Below, piece after piece: positions 1 through 7,705 of a stretch of 13,230 nucleotides of DNA (its first letter is position 1; each line of letters begins with the position of its first letter). This stretch comes from CAYLJO01 sp964383905 (GTDB lineage: Bacteria > Acidobacteriota > Blastocatellia > Pyrinomonadales > Pyrinomonadaceae). The stretch spans positions 1 to 13,230 of the forward strand of contig CAYLJO010000177.1 of assembly GCA_964383905.1 (NCBI GenBank), in the 5' to 3' direction. The notes under the pieces were generated by a model. The model worked only from the letters and a program-made list of their open reading frames with translations, had not been told where the DNA came from and did not search any database. Both the position numbers and the translations under genes were made by a program.

Positions 1-1684
1 CCTCGCTGTAGACCCAGATGTTGCCCCCCGATTGCCTAACAATCCCATAGACGGTCGATAACCCCAGCCCGGTCCCTTTACCCACTCCTTTAGTCGTGAA
101 GAAGGGCTCGAAGATGTGCTTCTGCGTCTCAGCATCCATCCCCGTGCCGGTGTCCGAGACGGCGATCCTCACGTACCGCCCGGGCCGGACCCCGACGTGC
201 CGGCCGGCATAGCCTTCGTCCAAATCATCATCAACGGTCTCGACGATGACTTTACCGCCCTGCGGCATGGCATCCCTGGCGTTGATGACGAGGTTCATCA
301 AGACCTGCTCGATCTGGCCGGGGTCAGCGCTGATATGCCCCCCGGATCTGAGCACCGTCACCAGTTCAATATCTTCGCCGATCAACCGCCGCAGCATCTT
401 ACTCACGTCTGCCACCAAGGAGTTGGGGTCAAGGACCTGCGGTTGGAGCACCTGCTTGCGGCTGAAAGCCAGCAACTGGCGGGTCAAGGAAGTGGCCCGC
501 TGGCCCGCCTTGAGGATTTCCTCTAGCTTCGGTGTGAGTAGTTCGTCTGGGGGGAGCATGGTCAGCAGCATGTCGGTATAACCGTTGATGACGGTGAGCA
601 GGTTGTTGAAGTCGTGGGCGACCCCGCCCGCCAGTGTGCCGATGGCTTCCATCTTCTGTGACTGTTGGAATCGCTCCTCGCTTTCGCGGAGCGCCTCTTC
701 CGCCACTTTACTCTCTGTGATGTCACGGGCGATCCAGATCACCGCGTCTTCCCGAATCGGCGACGCCGTGCCGGCAAACCACGTCTCCGATCCGTTGATG
801 GGTAGGCTATATTCGACATTGACCGGATGACTTGACGCCAGCGCGCGCTGGATGTGGCCGAGAAATGCGTCAGCCTCATCCTCGGGGAAAACCTCATGGA
901 GCGTCTTCCCGATCACTTCATCAGCAGGTCTGTAGAGGAGCGCGGGGTTCGTCGGCGCGATTTTGAGGAAGCGTCCCTCCCTGTCGATCACCAAAATCAC
1001 ATCATTCATGGCGGCAAATAGCGCCCGCAACTCGGCTTCCGAAGCTTGCAGAGCCTCCTCCGCGCGCTTGCGCTCCGCGACCTCCGCAGTCAGTTCCGCC
1101 GTCCGCTCTTCCACTTTCTCCTCTAAGCTTTCATTCAGTGCTCTCAACTCCTCCTGCGCCTTGATCAACTCAAGGTTTTTCTGCACCGCCGTCTCGTAAG
1201 TTGTAATCAAGAGATCCAGTATCTGCTGCCGCTCCGGCGTGACGGTGAACTTTTGCCCGCCGAAAAGGATCTCCATACCCATCTGGGTTCTCTCGCCTTT
1301 GCGCACCTCCCGGTTGAGCAGAATGTACTGGATGCGTGAGAGCAGCATTTGTTCATCATACGGCTTCGTCAGGAAATTATCGGCGCCGCACTCCAAGCCC
1401 CTGATGATGTCTACGGGATCGGACAGTGAGGTCAACAGAATCACCGGGATATCTTTCAACCGCTCATCTGACTTGATCTGCTGGCAGAGTTGGTAGCCGT
1501 CCATCTCCGGCATCACGATGTCGCTGATGACCATGGTCGGGGTTTGCTCCCTGAGCAGGGCGAGCGCCTGCTTGCCGTCACCGGCAACTGACACGCGATA
1601 GTCATGTCGCTCGAGGATGTGTTGCAGCTGCTCGGCCTGCGTGGGGCTGTCTTCGACTATGAGAACATCCAAACCCTTACTCAT
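1..1684 (-). CDS. REC-PAS histidine kinase, 3' end outside window
   Basis: Response regulator fused to a histidine kinase. The frame is open from ATG 1684 to the left edge (561 codons), so the C-terminus is missing. Residues about 5-120 are a CheY-like receiver with acidic pair ED, phosphoacceptor D55 (SDIVMPEMDGY) and KP in the last loop. A linker (FGGQKF near 141, then a TYETAVQKN helix) and a charged coiled coil follow, then a PAS domain at about 215-335. The kinase core shows the H-box AHDFNN with H357, the N-box NLVINARDAMPQGG near 467, G1 DTGTG near 510, FEPFFTT, and G2 GKGTGLGLS near 535. The DFNN-type H-box resembles NtrB/PAS-kinase families. A GGAGGG ribosome site lies 6-7 bases before the ATG. 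As the last visible gene of a Wsp-like operon, it is probably phosphorylated on D55 by the operon's CheA, which would make it a second output. That link is inference. Its own partner is not in view. Confidence 0.93.
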   Translation of the reverse strand, partial: MSKGLDVLIVEDSPTQAEQLQHILERHDYRVSVAGDGKQALALLREQTPTMVISDIVMPEMDGYQLCQQIKSDERLKDIPVILLTSLSDPVDIIRGLECGADNFLTKPYDEQMLLSRIQYILLNREVRKGERTQMGMEILFGGQKFTVTPERQQILDLLITTYETAVQKNLELIKAQEELRALNESLEEKVEERTAELTAEVAERKRAEEALQASEAELRALFAAMNDVILVIDREGRFLKIAPTNPALLYRPADEVIGKTLHEVFPEDEADAFLGHIQRALASSHPVNVEYSLPINGSETWFAGTASPIREDAVIWIARDITESKVAEEALRESEERFQQSQKMEAIGTLAGGVAHDFNNLLTVINGYTDMLLTMLPPDELLTPKLEEILKAGQRATSLTRQLLAFSRKQVLQPQVLDPNSLVADVSKMLRRLIGEDIELVTVLRSGGHISADPGQIEQVLMNLVINARDAMPQGGKVIVETVDDDLDEGYAGRHVGVRPGRYVRIAVSDTGTGMDAETQKHIFEPFFTTKGVGKGTGLGLSTVYGIVRQSGGNIWVYSE

Positions 1685-1733
1685 TTACCCTCCCTGAAAG
1701 TACAGAAATGACTGCCGGTTTCAGTAATCAGAA

Positions 1734-1753
1734 GCTGTTAGGATTTTAACAGC
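1734..1753. promoter_or_regulatory. 7-bp inverted repeat in the gap before the histidine kinase
   Basis: GCTGTTA at 1734-1740 and TAACAGC at 1747-1753 are perfect inverted copies separated by 6 bases. They lie in the 112-base gap between the GGDEF-EAL gene and the kinase gene, the largest gap in the operon. No T-run follows on the minus strand, so it is not a classical intrinsic terminator. It could be an operator or an mRNA hairpin setting the level of the last gene. A second, looser pair, CTGAAA 1694-1699 and TTTCAG 1719-1724, lies next to the kinase ribosome site. Confidence 0.3.
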
Positions 1754-1796
1754 GCGACTTGGCCGAAGATTTCCACCCATCCTAGGCTCAAGAGAT

Positions 1797-4151
1797 TTAA
1801 CTTTCGGCCTGATAAATTTCTTTCATCAATAGCTGCTCGAAGCTTTCAGCCGGGAGCGGCTTGCTAAACAGATAACCCTGCATTTCGTCACATCTGAGTG
1901 AGCGCAAGAATGAAAGTTGCTCTTCGGTTTCTACCCCCTCGGCAATCACTTTCCGGCTCAGGCTGTGCGCCAGGGTGATGATCGCCCTCACAATCGCGGC
2001 GTCGTTCTGATCGCTCGTGGTGTCGCAGACGAACGTCCGGTCTATTTTCAACACGTCGAGCGGGAAGCGTTTCAGATAACTGAGCGAAGAATAACCTGTG
2101 CCGAAATCATCGATCGAGATGCGGACTTCCATCGCTTTTAATGCTTTCAGCACCACGATGGCTTGCTCCGGGTTTTTCATGACGGAGCTTTCGGTTAATT
2201 CCAACTCAAGATAACTCGGGCCAAGCCCCGTCTCAGCGAGGGCGCGCGCCACCACCTCAACCAGGCCGGGCTGCTGGAACTGGCGCGCCGAAAGGTTCAC
2301 CGACACTCGCAAGGGAGTTAACCCTAACTCCTGCCACCGTTTAACCTGCTCGCAGGCGGTGCGCATTACCCATTCGCCGATGGGCACGATGAGCCCCGTC
2401 TCCTCCGCGAGCGGGATGAATTCAGCCGGGGAAATCAGTCCCAACTCCGAATGTTGCCAGCGCACGAGCGCTTCCATGCCGACGATCTGTCCGCTGTTGA
2501 CATTAACCTGCGGCTGGTAATGAACTACGCACTCCCCACGCTCCAGCATCCGCCGCAAATCGTTTTCCATCTCCAACCGCTTGAGGGCTTCCGCATTCAT
2601 GTCCGCCTTGTAAAACTGGTAATTACTTCCCCCCTGCTCCTTGGCGCGGTAAAGGGCGGCACCCGCGTTCTTCACAATCGTTTGAATTTCCTCGCCGTCG
2701 AGAGGGAAAAGGCTGATGCCGATGCTCGTGGTAGCGTAGAGTTCCTGCCCTTCAAAATTGAACGGCGGTTTGAGAGCCTCGTGAATATTCTGTGCGATCT
2801 TGACTGAATCGTTCGCGCGTTTGATTTGCGTTAGCAGGATGGCGAATTCGTTGCCGCCGACGCGCGCCACCGTGTCACTCTCGCGCACGCAACTTGAAAG
2901 TCTTCCGGCGACGCCGCAGAGCAACTGATCGCCTACGGTATGCCCCAGCGTGTCGTTGATGGCCTTGAAGCGGTCTATGTCGATGGACAATACTGCCAGC
3001 ATCTGTTCACTATTTTGCGCGAGGGTTAAAGCATGCCTGAGGCGATCTTCGAACAGCGTGCGGTTGGGCAGATCCGTGAGAGCGTCGTGGTAGGCTAAAT
3101 AATTGATCTTATCTTCAGCCTGCTTGCGGTCGGTGATGTCTTGGGCCGTGCCGAGGATCTGCCGGGGCGTGCCATCACTATTTCTAGTGAAAACCGTTTC
3201 CCTCCCGTAAAGCCAACGCCATTCCCCGTTGGCGTGTCGCATCCGGTACTCGGTCTCAATGATGTCATGGTCACGGGCTGCAGCAAGTAATCGGATGTTA
3301 TTCTCGTAGACCCTTTCCATGTCGTCAGGATGAAGCAGAGTCTGCGTCAGCACTGTCCTCATCCTTTTGACCTCTTCCGGGGTGTAGCCAAGAATTGCGG
3401 CCACCTGAAGATTCGTATAGACGTTGCGCTGTTCGACCGAGTCATAAATGTACAGAATGCTGGGGGTCGCATCGGCCACCCGCTCGATAAAGTGCTGACT
3501 CTCCCGGAGCGCCTCCTCCACCCTTTTGCGTTCAGCGATCTCCGCCGTCAGGGCGGCCGTCCGCTCTTCAACCCTCTCCTCTAAATGCTCGTTGAGCATC
3601 TGCAGTTCATCTCGGGTTTCAATCAGCTCACGATTCTTCTGCACCGCTGTTTCGTATGTGGAAAGGAGAAGATCCAGTATTTGGCGGCGCCTCGCCCGGA
3701 TGAAATATTTCTGCCCCCCGAAGAAAATTTCCACCCCATTTTGCGTTTCAGCGGCTGGGCTCTTCTGGCGCGGCTCACGGTTAGTAAGAGTCTGCCGTAG
3801 ACGTGAGAGAAGGTTCTCTTCCTCATACGGCTTGGTGAGGAAGTTATCCGCCCCGCTCTCTAATCCCCGAATCACATCTTGCGGATCTGCGAGCGACGTT
3901 AGCAAAATCACCGGCACATCTCTCAGGGCATCATCAGCCTTGATCTGCCGGCAGAGTTGGTAGCCGTCCATCTCCGGCATCACGATGTCGCTGATGACGA
4001 GTTGCGGCTTGCGGTCGAGCATCGCGGCGAGCGCTCGCTTACCGTTGTGCGCAACCGCAACATGATAACCATACTGCTCGAGGATGTACTTCAGTTGCTC
4101 GGCCTGCGTGAGGCTGTCTTCGACGATGAGGATTTCAACGCCCTTGCTCAT
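1797..4151 (-). CDS. REC-PAS-GGDEF-EAL response regulator, likely c-di-GMP phosphodiesterase
   Basis: Predicted c-di-GMP output protein of the pathway, 784 residues. Receiver at about 5-120 with D55 (SDIVMPEMDGY), linker FGGQKY and TYETAVQKN helix at about 140-180, coiled coil to about 215, PAS/PAC at about 220-345, GGDEF at about 350-515 and EAL at about 525-775. In the GGDEF domain the substrate segment DIDRFKAINDTLGH is kept, but the signature is GGNEF (N434 replaces the metal-binding D/E), and the usual ADxA segment reads AGAA. The inhibitory RxxD site is intact (RESD 423-426), five residues before GGNEF. The EAL domain has the expected residues: E560 of EAL, N619, E651, D681-D682 (DDFGTG), K702, E738 and Q758. 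So the protein is predicted to degrade c-di-GMP, with the GGDEF domain perhaps a GTP or c-di-GMP sensor. The start is set by GGGGAG seven bases before ATG. It occupies the wspR position after cheB and is probably phosphorylated by the operon's CheA. Confidence 0.95.
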   Translation of the reverse strand: MSKGVEILIVEDSLTQAEQLKYILEQYGYHVAVAHNGKRALAAMLDRKPQLVISDIVMPEMDGYQLCRQIKADDALRDVPVILLTSLADPQDVIRGLESGADNFLTKPYEEENLLSRLRQTLTNREPRQKSPAAETQNGVEIFFGGQKYFIRARRRQILDLLLSTYETAVQKNRELIETRDELQMLNEHLEERVEERTAALTAEIAERKRVEEALRESQHFIERVADATPSILYIYDSVEQRNVYTNLQVAAILGYTPEEVKRMRTVLTQTLLHPDDMERVYENNIRLLAAARDHDIIETEYRMRHANGEWRWLYGRETVFTRNSDGTPRQILGTAQDITDRKQAEDKINYLAYHDALTDLPNRTLFEDRLRHALTLAQNSEQMLAVLSIDIDRFKAINDTLGHTVGDQLLCGVAGRLSSCVRESDTVARVGGNEFAILLTQIKRANDSVKIAQNIHEALKPPFNFEGQELYATTSIGISLFPLDGEEIQTIVKNAGAALYRAKEQGGSNYQFYKADMNAEALKRLEMENDLRRMLERGECVVHYQPQVNVNSGQIVGMEALVRWQHSELGLISPAEFIPLAEETGLIVPIGEWVMRTACEQVKRWQELGLTPLRVSVNLSARQFQQPGLVEVVARALAETGLGPSYLELELTESSVMKNPEQAIVVLKALKAMEVRISIDDFGTGYSSLSYLKRFPLDVLKIDRTFVCDTTSDQNDAAIVRAIITLAHSLSRKVIAEGVETEEQLSFLRSLRCDEMQGYLFSKPLPAESFEQLLMKEIYQAES

Positions 4152-4219
4152 AAGTTCTCCCCTGTCAGGATGGTCAGAGGTAGGAGATGAGAGAGCCTCC
4201 GACTATTAACCGTTCTCTA

Positions 4220-5293
4220 TTAATCTTCCTTCTCATCCCCTGACCTTTTAGCTGCCAAACGGGTTAGCGCCGACGCGATTCCCTCAGGCGACAGCACATA
4301 CGTTGCGGCATCCAGATTGATTGCTTCCCCGGGCATCCCGTGAATCACGGAGCTCTCTTCATTTTGCGCAATCGTGATCGCGCCCTTTTCTTTCATCAGC
4401 TTCAACTCATGAGCACCGTCACGTCCCATCCCTGTGAGCAGCACGCCGACCGCGGAGCGCCCGAAGACGTGGGCCACCGAACGGAAGAGGTAAGAGACCG
4501 AAGGGCGCAGGCCGTTCTCCGGCCCAGTTCCGCTGAGGGCTATTCGACCCCGTGTGCCGACCCCCATGTGGAATCCGTCGGGAGCGACAAAGGCGCGGCC
4601 CGGCAAGATACGGTCGCCGTGTGCCGCCACGTGCACCGGGAAACCGGAAGAGTGCGCCAACCATTCGGCGAGCCCACTGACAAATCCGGCGGCGATGTGC
4701 TGCACGATCAGGACGGGGACAGAGAAGTTTTTGGGGAGGCCCGAGAGTATTTGCTGCAGAACTACGGGGCCGCCAGTAGATGCGCCGATGGCGATCAGTT
4801 CGGTCCCCGCGGGCGCTCGATTGAGTTTTACTTCCGCCGCAGAGGAAACCCGCGGCCTCGTTTCCGCTGTTAGGTTGCGCGCCCACCGCCTCACCACTTT
4901 CACTTCCGACATCAATTTCACCGTGCGCACCAGTTCACGGGCCGTCGCCTCGTGGTCCGGGTGACCGACCCCGGCAGGCCTTTCGAGGACGGCGAGCGCG
5001 CCCGCTTCGATGGCCCGGAATGAGGCGGCTTCTTCCGCGTCCAAAGTCCCGCTGACGATCACGATCGGCGTCGGATACGTTTCCATGATGAGACGCGTGG
5101 CTTCAAGGCCATTCATCTTGGGCATACGGATGTCCATCGTAATCACATCCGGCTTCTTACTCTTGACGGCCTCGAGAGCTTCTTCGCCATCGCTTGCAGA
5201 GCCGACAACCTGAATCCCCGGGTCGGCACTGAGGATGTGCGTGAGTAATTCGCGCACCACCATCGAGTCGTCCACCACCAGCGCTTTAATCAC
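4220..5293 (-). CDS. cheB: CheB chemoreceptor methylesterase (WspF-like)
   Basis: Protein-glutamate methylesterase/deamidase that demethylates the receptor when phosphorylated by CheA, giving adaptation. The receiver is at about residues 2-120 with DD and phosphoacceptor D54 (TMDIRMPKMNG). A short linker leads to the CheB catalytic domain at about 160-345. The triad is visible: S172 (GASTGGP), H199 (VQHIAAGF) and D292 (GMGRDGA). The frame can be extended to a TTG at 5311, but I chose GTG at 5293 (VIKALVVDDS) because GGGGGGAG lies five bases upstream of it and the TTG has no ribosome site. Length from GTG is 357 residues, typical for CheB. It follows cheA after 29 bases, as in Wsp and Frz-like operons, and its usual substrate would be the receptor encoded at 7706-9433. 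Confidence 0.96.
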   Translation of the reverse strand: MIKALVVDDSMVVRELLTHILSADPGIQVVGSASDGEEALEAVKSKKPDVITMDIRMPKMNGLEATRLIMETYPTPIVIVSGTLDAEEAASFRAIEAGALAVLERPAGVGHPDHEATARELVRTVKLMSEVKVVRRWARNLTAETRPRVSSAAEVKLNRAPAGTELIAIGASTGGPVVLQQILSGLPKNFSVPVLIVQHIAAGFVSGLAEWLAHSSGFPVHVAAHGDRILPGRAFVAPDGFHMGVGTRGRIALSGTGPENGLRPSVSYLFRSVAHVFGRSAVGVLLTGMGRDGAHELKLMKEKGAITIAQNEESSVIHGMPGEAINLDAATYVLSPEGIASALTRLAAKRSGDEKED

Positions 5294-5322
5294 TCCGTCT
5301 CCCCCCGACAAAATTCGGCCCG

Positions 5323-7650
5323 TCAGATCATCCGGCGAATCGTCTCCAACAAATTGCTCTGGTCGAAACTGCTCTTCACGATATAGGCGTTGGCGCCGAC
5401 GTCGATGCCCCGCTCGCGGTCTTCGCGCGAGTCGAGCGACGTAACCAGCACGACCGGCAGCTCCGCAAGGCGCTTGTCCTCACGGATCTTCGCCGTCAGC
5501 TCAAAGCCGTTCATCCTCAGCATCTCGATGTCCGACACCAGCAGGTCGAAATCTCCGGCCTTCAGCTCCGTCAGGGCCTCGGCGCCGTCAACGGCGGTCG
5601 TGACCTCGTAACCGGCAGACTCCAAAATATTCTTCAACAGCGTTCGCGCGGTAATAGAATCCTCCGCGATCAAAATTGATCTCCTCTTCGCCGCTTCTTT
5701 CTCTGCCGCCAGGGTGGCTCTCACCGGGGAGGCCGCCGCCTTCACGGCAGACTCCATCAGATCGGAGACGTTCAGTATCGGCACCACCCTGCCCATGCCG
5801 AGGACTGTCGCGCCCGCGATATTCCTCACACGGACGAGTTGTGGGCCGAGGCTCTTCACCAGCACTTCGCGCTCGTCGAGTATTTCGTCTACCAGGAAGC
5901 CGACGCGCTTCTCCGCCGCGCCCAGGATAATCACCGGACTGCTCGCAGAATCACCCGCCGCGCCCTGCGCGGGCGGTAGTCCCAAAACATCAATGAGGCG
6001 GACGAGCGAAACGAGTTGCCCGTCGAACTGGATGGTCTCGCGGTTCTCAACCGTCTTGACTTCCTCTATGTTCACTCTCGCCACGCGCCTGACATTCATC
6101 GTGGGCAGGACGAAGAGGTGCTCACCCGCGCGGACCACAATTCCGCGAAACGTGGCGAGGTTGAGCGGCAGACGGATGCGGAAGGCCGTGCCTCGGTCCT
6201 GCTGCGATTCGACTTCAAGAGTGCCGCCCAGCTTTTCCACTTTCTCTTGCACGATGGTGAGACCCAGGCCGCGACCGGAGATGTCCGTGATGATGGGACT
6301 AGTAGAGACTCCTGATCGGAAGATAAGCCCCAGAGCTTCTTGTTCACTGAGTTGATCCGCTTCCTCCTGAGAGACCAGACCGGATTTCACTGCCGCCGAT
6401 CTCACCTTCGCCACGTTAATGCCCGCGCCGTCGTCCGAGATGCTGAGCTCGACCTCGCTGCCACTTTTTTGCGTAACGAAGAGCGTCACCGTCCCCCGCG
6501 ACGACTTCTTCTTCCGAACTCGATCTTCCGGCTTCTCGACGCCGTGATCGACTGAATTCCTGACCAGATGAATCAGCGGGTCTTTGATCTCCTCCAGAAC
6601 CCGCCTGTCAATTTCGACCTCTCCCCCTCGAATATTTAATTCAACCTCTTTGCCCCGGTCGCGCGACAAATCCCGCACAAGTTTCGGGAAAATCTCCAAA
6701 AGCGTCGAGGCGGGAAGCATTAACACCTTCTTCATGTCCTCAAGCAGATGGTCCACCATGCTGCCGAGTGACCGCTGATCCTGCTCAGCCGCCTTAAGGA
6801 ACGTAACGAGTCCGGCCTCGAGTGATTTTAGGAAGGTGCCGTTCCTGTCCAGAAATTCGAGGAGGCTCTTCACCCTGGAATTAGCTTGGCCCTGACCGTC
6901 CGATGCGCGCTTTCCGTCCACGGACTGACGGATCAGGCGCAGGTCTGGCTGAACTTTGGCCCACTCCTTTTTCCAGGCATCGAGCGCTGCGCTCACGGCT
7001 CGCAACTCGATGATGCGCTGGCGAGCCGTCAGCTTGGAAGAGAGCAGCTCTTCGGATTGGAGCAACAGCGTGTCTAATTTGGCCGTCGAAATTCTGACCG
7101 TTTGAGACCGCGCGGGTTTTTCTTCCCTCGTCGGCACAGAGCGGGCGGCCGCGCCGTCGCCCTCCGGCGTCGGAGGTCCGTCGAGGCTTTCCTCGAATTC
7201 CTTCGCCCCTTCTTCGCGGGCCGCAGGGGCAGTAGCCTGGGACTCTAAAGCGCGCTGGAGCTGTCGAACCTGTTCCGTAATTCGTCTCTTATCCGCGGCG
7301 GGGCGCTCGGCTTCGAGAGAAGCGAGGAGTTGGCCGAGCAGGTCGACCGTCTGGTGGAGGGTGTCTAACAGTTCGGGCGACGGGACGACCTCTTCACGTT
7401 TGAATGCCGCAAAGACGCTCTCCTGCGCTTGGCAAATCTTCTCGATCTCCCTCTGGTTGACCGAGCGCGCGGCGCCTTTCAAACTGTGCGCCTCGCGGAA
7501 AACGGTCTCGATGATCTTTCTCCGCTCTTCTGCGGTCACTGCCCTTTCCAATTCGAGCAGACTGGCGGACATGGCGCGGACGTGCTCCTCCGCCTCGACC
7601 TTGAAGGTCGAGAGCAGTTTCTTTAGAAAGTCATCATCTTTTATGACCAT
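5323..7650 (-). CDS. cheA: CheA-type histidine kinase with fused receiver (WspE-like)
   Basis: Central kinase of the array, 775 residues. An Hpt (P1) domain at about 5-110 carries H55 (AHSLKGAARS). No CheY-binding P2 domain is apparent: residues about 115-185 are a charged, Pro/Ala-rich linker. A long helical region (about 185-320) takes the place of the short P3 dimerisation domain. The ATPase has the N-box HLVRNSVDHG (361-370), G1 DDGAG (407-410) and G2 GRGLGLTIV (459-467), the wording of hybrid CheA proteins rather than flagellar ones. A CheW-like P5 domain spans about 495-635. The C-terminal receiver (about 657-775) has ED, D707, T737 and K759, but the conserved proline after the phosphorylation site is leucine (SDIEMLRMNG, L711). 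A GGGAG ribosome site precedes ATG 7650. The fused receiver may be a phosphate sink or regulator, as in WspE and FrzE-type kinases. Likely targets are CheB and the two downstream REC proteins. Confidence 0.95.
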   Translation of the reverse strand: MVIKDDDFLKKLLSTFKVEAEEHVRAMSASLLELERAVTAEERRKIIETVFREAHSLKGAARSVNQREIEKICQAQESVFAAFKREEVVPSPELLDTLHQTVDLLGQLLASLEAERPAADKRRITEQVRQLQRALESQATAPAAREEGAKEFEESLDGPPTPEGDGAAARSVPTREEKPARSQTVRISTAKLDTLLLQSEELLSSKLTARQRIIELRAVSAALDAWKKEWAKVQPDLRLIRQSVDGKRASDGQGQANSRVKSLLEFLDRNGTFLKSLEAGLVTFLKAAEQDQRSLGSMVDHLLEDMKKVLMLPASTLLEIFPKLVRDLSRDRGKEVELNIRGGEVEIDRRVLEEIKDPLIHLVRNSVDHGVEKPEDRVRKKKSSRGTVTLFVTQKSGSEVELSISDDGAGINVAKVRSAAVKSGLVSQEEADQLSEQEALGLIFRSGVSTSPIITDISGRGLGLTIVQEKVEKLGGTLEVESQQDRGTAFRIRLPLNLATFRGIVVRAGEHLFVLPTMNVRRVARVNIEEVKTVENRETIQFDGQLVSLVRLIDVLGLPPAQGAAGDSASSPVIILGAAEKRVGFLVDEILDEREVLVKSLGPQLVRVRNIAGATVLGMGRVVPILNVSDLMESAVKAAASPVRATLAAEKEAAKRRSILIAEDSITARTLLKNILESAGYEVTTAVDGAEALTELKAGDFDLLVSDIEMLRMNGFELTAKIREDKRLAELPVVLVTSLDSREDRERGIDVGANAYIVKSSFDQSNLLETIRRMI

Positions 7651-7705
7651 GCGGGTCCGTCTCCCGGGCGGCTTTAAATCGAATGCCGAAATTCCAAATA
7701 GACAT

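Noticed and set aside
1685..1796. Intrinsic terminator between the two REC genes
   Set aside because: The 7-bp dyad is AT-rich and not followed by a run of T on the minus strand, so termination is not supported.
5714..6355. 213-codon open frame on the plus strand
   Set aside because: It is antisense to cheA, which has full domain structure, and its translation is Ser/Arg/Thr-rich low complexity typical of reverse-strand shadows in GC-rich DNA.
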